DNA of 64,000 nt from positions 1 to 64,000 of the forward strand of contig JAIXMQ010000069.1 of assembly GCA_025716855.1 (NCBI GenBank). Direction: 5' to 3'. The notes under the pieces were generated by a model that was not told where the DNA came from, did no database searches, and saw nothing but the letters and a program-made list of their open reading frames with translations. The position numbers were made by a program, and so were the translations under genes. Positions 11,240 to 22,480 of this stretch are shown one piece after another; position 1 is the stretch's first letter, and each line of letters begins with the position of its first letter. The stretch is from Pilaira anomala (taxonomy: Eukaryota > Mucoromycota > Mucoromycetes > Mucorales > Mucoraceae).

Positions 11240-11405
11240 GGTTCAAACATGGAACAATATCCTTTCAAATACTAACATAAGGATCATTTTAAAATTGCTT
11301 AAAAATATGCAGATTTTGCTCTTTTCCATATGTTGTCAGATTATAATTATAGCCATTTACTCTTCCGAGACGTATCATTCTCTAACTACATTTGTTTAAG
11401 CTATT
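11240..11405 (+). pseudogene. decayed copy of the GST gene 3' part
   Basis: Resembles 10460-10640 of the GST gene; the best preserved block is gcagattttgctctt near 11311 against gtagattttgctctc in GST. It keeps the same order, LRR relic then GST relic, as the intact pair. The reading frame is lost, so only the ancestry can be read. Confidence 0.6.
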
Positions 11406-12084
11406 AAAAATAAACCCAACTTTTTTTTTTTTAAAAAAAAAAAAGAATTCTTATTTCATTTCAAACTGCTTATTATACATATATAATCGCTCAATATGAA
11501 TGGCTCAATCAAATGATTATCAGTTATAGATTTCGACTCAAAAAGAGAGAAAACTATAAATGACATATCAGGTGACAGAAAAAAAAAAAAAAAAAAGAGG
11601 AGCGCATGTCATGGGGTTGAATAAAGAGAATTTACTTTTGGCAAAGGATTACGCAATTAGGTAACTTTATGATCCTATTTAACATTTATACGATATGTTA
11701 ACCGCAGTAAAAAAGGAAGAAATCCCATGATGATAGCATGCAAGTCATTTGATTACTTTTTATAGAATGTTTTTTATTGTTTTTTTTAATAAAAAATAAG
11801 GGTAAAAGGGTTGGGGATTGTTGCTTGTAACATAACATAATGTGTGTGTGATATCGTACTGCAGTAAAAAAAAAAAGAAAATGTTATGTTGTTTAGTTAC
11901 GAAAAAAGTTCATAATGAAACAAAGAAAAAAAAAAGAGTGAGAGTGAGAGAGAGAGAGGGAGAGAGGGAGAGGGAGAGTTGTTGTTGTTGTTGTTATGAG
12001 AGTTTACATATACAAAGTGAAAAAAAAAAGAAGGTAAACATACAAAAAAAATTATAAACAAAACAGTAAAAGAGTTAAACTGAT
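11406..12084. other. intergenic
   Basis: AT-rich with poly-A runs and a degenerate GA-rich tract around 11938-11978, followed by a TTG run. It is the 3' flank of the protease gene on the minus strand. Nothing else is seen. Confidence 0.6.
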
Positions 12085-13452
12085 TTAAATGTCACCAAAG
12101 AAATCCTTTAAGATACCATCAACATTATCAGTAATAGTATCAACACCATCAGAAATAATACGTTTAATATCCTTTTCACCTTGACCGTTATAGATTAACA
12201 AGTTGGGAGTATCAGTAGGAAGATTATCAAGAGCATCCTTGGTAGCCATCTTCAAGATCTTGTCCTTGATTTGTTTAGGTGTCACCTTACCTTCTTCTAA
12301 ACTTAAGAAGTAAGCGGCAAGACCAGCAACATGAGGAGAAGCCATGGAGGTACCAGAGATGGTATTTGTAGCCCAACGACTACCTCTCCAAACAGAGAGA
12401 ACATTTAAACCAGGAGCGAATACATCAACACATTCACCATAGTTAGAGAAATAAGCTCTTTCATCAGAAATAGTGGAAGCACCAACAGTGATAGCTAATT
12501 CGGCAGCAGCAGGAGAATAATTACATGCATCTGCATTATCGTTACCAGCAGCTACAGCAAATACAATACCAGAATCAACAGCACCATTGACAGCTAAATC
12601 CAATGAAGGAGATTTACCACCACCTAAACTCATATTGGCAACAGCACCTTTATATTTATCACCCTTAGCTTGAGCATTGGCTTGTTCTTTTAAATGTTCA
12701 CCAGTAGCCCAATCTACACCTCTTACTACATCTGACATAGTTCCACTACCATTTGATCTTAATACTTTAACTGCAACAGGAATAGATTTCTTGGCAATAC
12801 CATATCTTGCACCACCAATTGTACCAGCACAATGAGAACCATGACCATTACCATCTTCATCACGATCACCATTAGGTACAGTCTTACCCCAAATAGCACG
12901 ACCATTGAAATCAACATGATCTACATTGACACCAGTATCAATCACATATACCTTAACACCTTCACCACCATTAGGATTATATTCATACTGTTGATAGTTT
13001 TTAAATGTCAATGGGTTAGGATGAGAAACACGAGCAAGACCCCAAGGTGCATTTCTTTGTAATTCGTTTGCATAAACCATTGAATCATGTTCAACAAATG
13101 CAACATCTTCGGATTCTCGAATAGCTCTCAAGATCTTTTCATCAAATTTACCAGAATATCCCTTCAACTTGGGAGTATCATAAACGTGTTGAATACCGGC
13201 AGTTGTAACATGAGGATTTAACCAATCTGAATAACGTGTATTGGAAGAAAGAGAATTAATCCATGTAGCATGTTGTTTCATCTCCTTGGCATTTAAATGA
13301 TCCTTAAGTACGACAATATATGAGTTGGCAATCGTTTCTGCTTCAGGAGATAAATAAAGTGGAGCCAAGTTGTCTTCTTGACTGACATTAATAGGCTTTG
13401 CATTCACAACGGTTGCAACTAACAAGGCACTAGCAATAAGACTGAGTTTCAT
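12085..13452 (-). CDS. subtilisin-like serine protease, cerevisin/proteinase K type (S8)
   Basis: Single exon, 455 residues. Signal peptide MKLSLIASALLVATVVNA, then an inhibitor I9 propeptide (SYIVVLK... to about 126) that folds the enzyme and is removed. The peptidase S8 domain has the full triad: D172 in VYVIDTG, H204 in GNGHGSHCAGT, S369 in SGTSMASPH, and oxyanion-hole N304 in AAGND. The length and the short extension after the catalytic domain fit fungal secreted or vacuolar proteinase K/cerevisin enzymes. A TATA-like stretch (TATATAAATA, minus strand, about 13552-13562) lies about 100 bp upstream. Codon use is less AT-biased than the surroundings, consistent with good expression. Likely role: extracellular or vacuolar protein breakdown. 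Confidence 0.93.
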   Translation of the reverse strand: MKLSLIASALLVATVVNAKPINVSQEDNLAPLYLSPEAETIANSYIVVLKDHLNAKEMKQHATWINSLSSNTRYSDWLNPHVTTAGIQHVYDTPKLKGYSGKFDEKILRAIRESEDVAFVEHDSMVYANELQRNAPWGLARVSHPNPLTFKNYQQYEYNPNGGEGVKVYVIDTGVNVDHVDFNGRAIWGKTVPNGDRDEDGNGHGSHCAGTIGGARYGIAKKSIPVAVKVLRSNGSGTMSDVVRGVDWATGEHLKEQANAQAKGDKYKGAVANMSLGGGKSPSLDLAVNGAVDSGIVFAVAAGNDNADACNYSPAAAELAITVGASTISDERAYFSNYGECVDVFAPGLNVLSVWRGSRWATNTISGTSMASPHVAGLAAYFLSLEEGKVTPKQIKDKILKMATKDALDNLPTDTPNLLIYNGQGEKDIKRIISDGVDTITDNVDGILKDFFGDI

Positions 13453-13894
13453 AATGATTTTTTAAAAAAAAGGGTTGTTGGTTATTCTGATATATTCAGA
13501 TAAAAGTGTTAAAAAAAAAAAGGAGAAAAAAGTGGGTTTAAAAAGCTGAATTATTTATATAAAAATTGATAAGGGGTTTTTTAGACCAGATGACACTATT
13601 AAAAAAAAAAAAAAAAAGTTTTCATGTGACCTTGAAACAGTTATATGTTACACTTCATTAAGACCCAATGATTTTCTTTATAAAAAATGTTATTATAACG
13701 TCTTTTTGTATGTATATTTGCATACATATTTATCTTATTTAGTTTAATTATTTTATATATTCAATTTTGTCATAATTTATATCTTAATTATACAAATAGT
13801 TTTAAATAGATAAACTCAACCTCTTTTTCTTTTTTTTTTTCTTTGTTATAAAATCTGTACACTGCTGACCTACTTCTCACGATAATAAGCAAGT

Positions 13895-13932
<38 letters not shown>

Positions 13933-15679
13933 TCTTGTAAGGGGGTTTGTAAAGATTGAATAACCGATTGATCACCAATCAAGTGACGTTGATCTATATA
14001 CGATTAGTTTTTTTTATTTACGCCGTTACTACGTCTTTCTTATCTTTTACAATATTATGTATAATATTCAATATAGAGATTATTCATTAGACATTTATAT
14101 TACTACGCAACTAAAACTTTTTTTCTATTTTTTTTTTTTATGAGCAGTAAAATATGTAATATATACCAAATTAAGAAGATATAGTCATTGGAACACTATG
14201 TGAGATCATTCGCTATGTAACAAAGAAGAAGAAATCTTTATCTCTCTTTCAACCGTATGGCATAAAAGGACTGATTGGTTTATGTAAAAAAAAATAAGGG
14301 GCAGAAAGAGAGAGAGAGAGAGAGGGAATACTAAGATTGTTTTTGAGCGTGTGACCTCATGTTAGCATGCGTTTATTTAGCATGAATCGATTGAATTCAT
14401 TGGATCCTTTTCAATTTAAAGTTACACACTCACATATGCAACTCTATCTATATATTTTATTTTAAAAAGAACTGAGAAATATTAAGACTTGATGTACGAA
14501 ATAAGAAACGTTTTAAAATAATAATATAGATACATATTATACTGCTTTAAAATTCTTATTTTTACTTATTGGTGTACCCTTTTTCTTTTAAAAGTGAGTT
14601 GACACTATAATAAATGCCTTTTTTTTTTCTTAAAAAAAAATGCATAATATATAAAACGGTTTAAAGTTTCTGATTTCGGATAAGCATGATTGCGCACGTT
14701 TTCTAGATATTCATTCATAAACTTTTAGATCATATTTGTGCTTATCCCCCTTTTTTTTTTTAAAAAAAAAGTATCATATTAGACATATCAGTATCATAAC
14801 TGCTAAACAAAATAAGAAAAAAGAAAGAAAGAAAGAGAGAAAATGCTATTACGCATCATTGGTTTGAATGGTATAATATGAAATGTTTATTTTTGAAGTC
14901 AGATATATAAAGTGTGCGGTCAGGAAGTGAATAGTTAATGCTCAAGTTCTCCAGAAAAATTAAAGATACGTATGATGTGTACATTTTTCTGGATACTTCT
15001 TTTGTCCTTTTCAGTCGAACATGCAGTCCACACACGAAGATTTATTGGCAGTCTAGTGCTCTTGTATGCGCTACCAAAAAGTATTTTTGTAAAAGAACTG
15101 CTCCACATACGTTTTATAACGCATATTAAAGCTCGGCGTAAGCAGATTGATATGTAGACTTCCGGCCTGTCTCTATCTGCTGCAGAAGTTTCATCTTTTC
15201 ATAATTAGAGGCCCTTTTTTTTTTTTTATCAGGTACAATTTACCTCGGAAGGTTAGAACTTTAGTGACTTTTGCAAACTGATTTTCAAAACAAAGATAAA
15301 CTATATCACGTAAGATATTAGTGCTAATTTATCTGTATTTGTTATTTTTGATACTTTATCGGAAAACGTTATCAAAAAGAACTTTAAATCTATTAACAAA
15401 GAAATCATTGAATTTCCGTCCCGGAAAAATCTCAGGACTTATTTAATCACAAGACATATTATTTAATACAAGACTCTGTATTATTATTTATTATGTGTCT
15501 TTTGAGAAGTTCTGTTAAAAATTACTGCGAAAATAAGTGACTTGTTGATCCAAGATAATCTTACACGGTACATGGGCAAACTGAAATTCAATGGGAAAAA
15601 TTGCAAACCACTCTTTATAATTAACCTTTTTATTTAGAACAAGAAGCTTTCATTGATTTCACGATTTGATAGTTATGTA
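13453..15679. other. gene-poor stretch with coding-like relics
   Basis: Mostly AT-rich low-complexity DNA. Two places read as protein-like but broken: about 14940-15190 (minus strand, for example LICVIKRMWSSSFTK) and about 15370-15640 (plus strand, for example KISDLLIQDNLTRYMGK). Neither has a full frame, a convincing start or a recognised family, so I treat them as relics of unknown elements. Confidence 0.4.
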
Positions 15680-18170
15680 TTGCCATTAAATAACACACCC
15701 ACCTTTGGATTTCCTAATACAGGAAACTCCATCCTTTTAGTCTTTTATTTTTAAAACGAGCCTTTTTAAAGCTACCACTGAATTACTGTAGCAAATTCCT
15801 TACGCTGCACTACGTGTTTGATTACCTAACCAAGTGGTTTTTTTTATATAGCGGGAGAATAATTTTAGCCAATCAAATCATCTAAAAAAGGTAAAAAAAA
15901 ATACATTTTTTAGAAAAATCAGCCAGTCCCTCACTATGGATTTTTTCAAAATTCAGAAATGTGGATATATCTTTACATTAATTTTTTTTTAGCGCTTAGT
16001 CTTTTAACGGTAAATGTAGAATTTTGAACTCTTTCAAATGATGTAAAAATCAAAATAAAGTAATTACAAATATTAATGGTTATTATGGAAAAAACAATAT
16101 ATAGTTTTTGTTAGGGCAAGTATATTTTCTGTTTCCAATAATATAAATCAAATTATACATAAAGATGCACCTTCAAATTCTATATTTTCTGTATATCATA
16201 TTGTTTAATGAAATAGTTGATTTAGAGGGACTTTACTTTGACGAAAATGTATTTTTTGTCAAAATTTCGATTTCTGGGACTGAAAAACAAGGTGTATGTA
16301 GACCACACTACGTGCACTCTCCACTTGTAGAGTATGTAAGGAAAACAGTTTTTGTTAGAGAGTGTATATTTTTTACGTATAAAAAAATATATCTTTGTAT
16401 TACGATATTTGCCCATCTAAATTTAATTTTTTTTGGCTATAGTACTGTATAATAGAATTGTTAATATTGAAGGTCTTTACTTTGACATGAAAGATTTCTA
16501 GGGCTTAAAATTTAGGCTGTGTCAAGTTAATTTAGAGTGGTGACTAAATAAGCGCGCCTCATATACACTATACACACCACATATTTAAGCCCAGAAAACC
16601 TTTCATGTCAAAGTAAAGTCCTTCCATATTAACTATTCTATTATACAATACTATATCCAGAAAATCCTAAATTTAGATGGGCAGATGATTGTATATAAAG
16701 ATATATCTTTTTATATGTAAAAAATATACTTTCTCTAACAAAAACTGTTTTCCTTACATGCACTACAAATGGAGAGTGTATGTAGCATGGTCTATATACA
16801 CCTCGTTTTTCGGTCTCAGAAATCAAAATTTTGACAAAAAATACCTTCTTGTCAAAGTAAAGTCCCTCTAAATAATATTTCATTAAACAATATGATATAC
16901 AAAAAGTGCAGAATTTGAAGGCGCATCTTTCTATATGATTTGATTTATATTATTGGAAACAAAAAATATACTTGCCCTAACAAAAACTTTATTTCGTTTT
17001 TTGATAATAAACATAAATTATCATTATTACTTAGCTTTAATTTTTACATCATTCAAAAGAGCGCAAAATTCTACATATGTCATTAAAAGGCCAAGCTTTA
17101 AAACCTTTTTAATCTAAAGATGTATGGATATTTCTGAATTTTGAAAAAATCCATAGGGGGGGACTAGCAAATTTTTCTAAAAAATGGAGTTTTTTTCACA
17201 GCTTAAAAAAAAATAAAAATTAGAAATGCAGATATATCTTTGTATTTAAATGGTTTTAAAGTTTAGCTTTTTATTGATGTCTAAGGTAGAATTTGACGCT
17301 CTTTCGAATGGTGTAAAAATAAAAGTAACATAATTAGAAAGTTTAATAGTCATTGCGAAAAAGCACAGATTCTATTAGGGCATGTATATTTTTTATATAC
17401 AAGATAGTAAATCTAAATGCATGAAAAGCTTAGTTTTTAGGTTCTGTATCGTTTGAATATAACATTGTCTAACAAAATATGTCTGTATCCTGATTTGGTT
17501 TTTTCCCTGTTTTTTGGACCTAAAAATTGAGATTTGGGTCCAAATTTCTTTCTTTTCAAATTAAAGTCTTTTATTTCACCTATTCAATTATACAATATAA
17601 TATACAATCGATGCAGAATTTGAAGGCGCATCTTTCTATTGATTTAGAATTATTATTTTTTAAGTAGAAAATATACTTGCCCTAACAAAAACTGTATATT
17701 GTTTTTTCATAATACCTATAAATATTAGTTACTATTTTACTTTGATTTTTACATCATTAAAAAGAGCGTCAAATTCTACATATATCCTTAAAAGTCCAAG
17801 CTTTAAAACCTTTCTAATGTAAAGATGTATGGATATTTCTGAATCTTGTAAAAATCCATAGGGGGGGACTGGCTTATTTTTGCCTAAAAATACACTTTTC
17901 CCCCTTTTCCGATGATTTGATTGGCTCAATGTTTTTTCGCTACAACAAAAAAATCATGTCTACAATACCTTGTTTTTCTTTATCAAAAAGACTAATTAAG
18001 GCCGGTAAACACAGATAGTATAGCGCAAAGCTTTACTGTCGTAATAGAATGGCAGTATAAAAAGGTCTCTTTCTTTAATTTTTTTTTTTTACCATAAATT
18101 AAAAGTGAGAGAGCGAGGCAGATTTAACTATATCAAGAATTATATTATACCTTGGCATTGACCACCAAAA
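15680..18170. mobile_element. nested-palindrome repeat element, copy A
   Basis: A large foldback. The left end starts tgccattaaa followed by a cacccacc motif; the inner terminal block has gccaatcaaatcatc (15869) and reappears inverted on the right as gatgatttgattggc (17910). Inside, the left arm reading 16165-16452 on plus is repeated inverted at 16641-16883 on minus, with the centre of symmetry near 16530-16570. Sub-modules (gctctttcgaatgatgt, gggcaagtatatttt, gatgcaccttcaaattct, ctttactttgaca) each occur in both orientations. No transposase is recognisable, so this looks like a non-autonomous, long-inverted-repeat DNA element. Confidence 0.65.
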
Positions 18171-19249
18171 GCTTTAATGCAATTGTATATTTAGTTAAAC
18201 TGATATGGCTGCTTTATTTTTGCTTAAGCAAAATTGCATAACTAAGATTTTTATTAAATAATTTCAATAAGGGTTTGAAAGAATTTGGTAACAAAAAAAA
18301 AACTAATATCAATTTTAGTTCACTGGAGACTATTTTGCAGAAAAACACTGAGAAGACAATCTACAGCTTATGACAACGTTGTCCAAACGGATATACCTCA
18401 CTAATTAGAAAGTAGGAAACATGCCGGTATACCAATTGATGATGAATAACAGAAAAAAAAAATTGCTACCTAGCATATACAAATTAAAAATTGCTGTGAA
18501 TTGTATAGTATGTCGTTTCGTATAAATGTCTACTGACTATACTTGTTTATAACTTAAAAAGTGTCAACTATTTATTCAAATGTTTATTGGGCATATAACC
18601 GGGAGCACGTATGTATAATGATAAACTTTATTTTATTTATGTAACTGTTGTTGTTTGACATTTTATTAAATTAAAAACCGATTTTACTTTAACAATATTA
18701 TGGAAACTTTAACGAATCTCAAAAAAATGCCTTCTAATTATTGATAATTTAAATTGAATCTTTTTTTTAATGACTTAACTAAACATCTTATAATCTCTCA
18801 AAGCAATATCTCTTGAAATAAATACTATGATCAAAAATCAGTATTTTCTTGAAAACTACATGTATTTATATTACTAAATATATTTTTTGGGATTGATTAA
18901 ATAATAGGCATAGGATGCATTGTATCACCTATAGCAAGTATATGTGATTAATAATGCCTTGCAAGAAATATTTTAAATATGTACCTTCCTTCATATAAAG
19001 TCATCCTTATTTAAGTCAACGTCCTAAAAAAAAAAACTTGAAACTTCTTTGCTATATATTTTGCCAGTGATCCCATTTTCTATAAACCGTATCTTACTGT
19101 CTTTCTTTAATTTTAGTTCTGTCTTTATACGGTAAAAAAAAAAAAAGCATGATACACAAAAAAGCTAAAATCCTGCAAAATGCATAGCTGCAAAACTCAG
19201 TTAGATATGCATATGGGACGTCATCATATTTTTGCTGCAGCCTATTTTT
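18171..19249. other. spacer inside the repeat-flanked block
   Basis: AT-rich sequence without a recognisable gene. Its left edge is where copy A stops matching the inverted left end of copy B. Confidence 0.5.
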
Positions 19250-20020
19250 ATTTACAATTGACCCCCGTTTTTACGTTTCTTTTCTTTTTTCTTTAGTATT
19301 GGTTGTAGTAGCTTACTGCTTGCTTTCGTCGACGGTTGACTATTTGACTGGACGTCAAGATTTACTGGTCAATGTGTGGGTATCGGCATCTTTCGGGGTG
19401 TCTTTACCTTACCTGTTGCTTCTAGCTTGCCGGTTCAAGTAATGCTGGGCCTGCTAGTTCCAGAGATGCCAGAATTACTGACACACTGAAGCCTTAATTG
19501 GTTTTGGGATTGAGATTGACAAATGTCCAGATACCCTTGTCGCACCAGCGGTCCTGGCATTTCTCTTTCTAAATGGCATTTGCGATAGGTCACTCTTGGA
19601 CTGGTTTGTATCTTTCTTATGTCAGAAGTTAGATCATTCCTATAGTTTGAATAAAGTGCCCATTGTATTTGGTAAGTTAGTCTTGCGGACATTTAGAAGA
19701 CTGGAATCCCAGTTATCGTCAGGCGGTTGGTGCGTCTTCACGCTAGGACAACCATCTTCCTTACCATTATTTGATCTTTCTTTCGAGTTATTTTGAATAA
19801 TGTGATGGGTGCGCTGTTGTGGCTTCGGTCATGTAAGGATCCCTACTAATAGGTCTTGTGTTGGAAGTTGGGGATGGCACTTGATTGAAAATGTAGGTCT
19901 TCTGAAAGCAATGTTTGTAGGCACAACTGTATTCGTTCTCACTATCACTACAGGGTTCTAACTCTGTCATTTTTGGGACCAGATGTACTTCCGCCTTCTC
20001 GTGGCTGTTGTCCTGTAAGT
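19250..20020 (-). pseudogene. GC-richer coding-like island, unidentified
   Basis: Noticeably less AT-rich than all surrounding DNA and almost free of homopolymers. On the minus strand an exon-like segment follows a good acceptor (cttacag before about 20011) and reads through MTELEPCSDSENEYSCAYKH to a stop at 19788-19790. A second protein-like stretch in another frame lies at about 19660-19790, and a third ends at 19435. The translations are hydrophilic, Ser/Pro/Asn-rich and unlike any family I know. Frame changes suggest either a decayed gene or element, or a spliced gene whose introns I cannot place. It sits between the facing ends of repeat copies A and B. Confidence 0.35.
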
Positions 20021-20027
20021 AGTAAAA

Positions 20028-20047
20028 ATAATATACGCGTATATTAT
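20028..20047. repeat. perfect 20-bp palindrome
   Basis: The 20 bases centred on TACGCGTA are identical to their reverse complement. It lies just upstream (minus strand sense) of the exon-like segment of the island, in otherwise AT-rich DNA. Confidence 0.7.
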
Positions 20048-20774
20048 ATTTGCGAAACTAAGAGGAGTACTTGTGTGGAATATGTTAATAAATAAAATTG
20101 CTTTTTTTTATCATACATGTGTAAAGACTAGTTTTATAAGATATAATATTTACATGCATATGTATATGACCAACTATTGGTTCTTACTAATAATCATAAC
20201 TAATGTAAAGGAAGCTCACAACGGTAGTTTGGATATAGAAAATGATAATAGTGTTGATAATGTTGTTAATGAATATGAGGAATATGACGACATGAATGAT
20301 GTTGACGCTGTGGATATTGTAGATAGTAAAGACAAGATCATAAGTATCCTGTGCAGTGACTGAATAAAAATATACAATCCTGCAAATTCTTGAATGCCTA
20401 ATTCCTTTTAACGAATAATTATCTTTTTGATTTCACCTTCCTAAAACACTGTATGTATGTGTACACCCATTAAGAAAAATGTTTAAAAACTGTAGTACAT
20501 CTGAACAGCCACTCTCCAACGTTGTGTACGGAATGTAGACTGGAGAGAAAAGTATATAAGAGCTGTATAATAAACACACGAATTTCATATTTAAATCATT
20601 TAATGGATCCAAAATCATTTATATTCTATCACTTTATAAATAACTGATTGATATTTCAACTTATAGGTAACAATTATATTAGCAATAACTATCCTCAAGG
20701 ATAAAGAAAATTAACAGTTATAGCAATGTACATAACTAGTGAATGATACTTATAAAAATCTAGTGAATGATATT
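20048..20774. other. spacer with a possible acidic reading frame
   Basis: An open frame on plus ends at 20363; its second half is strongly acidic (EYEEYDDMNDVDAVDIVD) while the first half looks like translated AT-rich DNA. It might be a terminal exon of something, but there is no support beyond composition. A direct repeat of about 20 bp (ctagtgaatgatayttat) occurs at 20737 and 20760, next to the left end of repeat copy B. Confidence 0.35.
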
Positions 20775-22480
20775 TATGCCAAGGTAATATAATTCTTGAT
20801 ATAGTTAAATATGCCTTTCTCACTTTTAATTTATGGCAGAAAAAATTTTTTAAAGAAAGAGACCTTTTGATACTACCATTCTATTAAAACAATAAAGTCC
20901 TGCGCTACATTATGTGTGTTTACTGACCTTAATTAGTCTTTCTAATAAAGAAAAACGAGCCATTGTAGACATGGTTTTTTTGTTGTAGCGGAAAAAAAAA
21001 TTGAGCCAATCAAATCATCGGAAAAAGGGGAAAAATATATTTTTAGGCAAAGCTAATAAGCACGCCTCATATAAACTACACACACCACATATTTAAGCCC
21101 AGAAAACCTTTCATGTCAAAGTAAAGTCCTTCAATATTAACTATTTTATTATACAATACTATATCCAGAAAATTCTAAATTTAGATGGGCAGATGATTGT
21201 ATATAAGGATATATTTTTTTATATGTAAAAAATATACTTTCTCTAACAAAAACTGTTTTCCTTACATGCACTACAAGTGGAGAGTGCATGTAGCATGGTC
21301 TACATACACCTCGTTTTTCAGTCCCAAAAATCAAAATTTTGACAAAAAATACCTTCTTGTCAAAGTAAAGTCCCTCTAAATAAGCTATTTCATTAAACAA
21401 TATGATATACAAAAAGTGCAAAATTTGAAGGCGCATCTTTCTATATGTTTAAAAGTATATGTTTATATGTGAAAAATATACTTGCCCTAACAAAAACTGT
21501 AAACCGTTTTATCACAATAACCATTAATATTTGTAATTATTTTATTTTGATTTTTGCATCATTCGAAAGAGTGCAAAATTCTACATTTACTGTTAAAATA
21601 CCAAGCTTTAAACCCTTTTTAATGTAAAGATATATCTTCCTTTCTGATTTTTGAAAAAATCCATAGGGGGGGACTAGCAAATTTTTCTAAAAAATGGAAT
21701 TTTTTTCACAGCTTAAAAAAAATAAAAAATCAGAAATGGAGATATATCTTTGTATTAAAAAGGTTTTTAAGTCTAGCAATTTTTAGGTTTATAATGCACA
21801 ATTTTATGCTCTTTTTAATGATGTAAAAATCAAAACAGACTAATTATAAATAATAATAGCTTGAATGAGAAAGCATAGGTTCTATTAAGACAAGTATATT
21901 TTCTATATACAAGATGATAAATCTAAATGCATAGAAAGCTTAGTTTTTAAGTTCTGCATTGTTTGAATATAACATTGTCTAACAAAATACGTCTGTATCC
22001 TGATTTAGTTTTTTAGGCCTAAAATCGAAAAAAAAATCGAGATTTGGGTCCAAAAATCTTTCTTTTCAAATTAAAGTCCTTTAAACCAACTATGTTATTA
22101 TACAATATAATATTGTATTGATGCAGAATTTAAAGGCGCATATTTCTATGCATTTGGATTTTTTATTCAATATATAGAAAATATACTTGCCTTTACAAAA
22201 ACTGTATATCGTTTTTTTATAATAACTATTTATAGTTATTACAATTTTACTTTGATTTTTGCATTATTCGAAAGAGCGTAAAATTCTACATGTATCATTA
22301 AAAAGCCAAGTTCTAAAACGGTTTTAATGCCAAGATATATTTACATTTCTGATTTATGAAAAAATCCAAAGGTCGGGAATGGGAGATTTTTGCCTAAAAA
22401 TAGACTTTTTCACCTTTTTTAGACGATATGATTGGCTGAAAAGTTTTTTCCGGTAAAACAAAAAAAAAACCTGTTTTAGG
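20775..22480. mobile_element. nested-palindrome repeat element, copy B
   Basis: Left end (20775-21060) is the inverted counterpart of the right end of copy A (17860-18170), sharing gccaaggt, aattcttgatatagtt, cacttttaatttatgg, the inverted-CCAAT block and the flanking purine-rich parts. The interior 21060-22430 follows the right half of copy A and of copy C in the same order, including the 95-codon open frame at 21149-21436 (minus). The right terminal block is truncated soon after the gatttgattggct-like motif at about 22425-22440. Confidence 0.65.

Noticed and set aside
11121..11399. 92-codon open frame with signal-like start
   Set aside because: It runs across the decayed LRR and GST copies in frames unrelated to either gene; by-product of decay.
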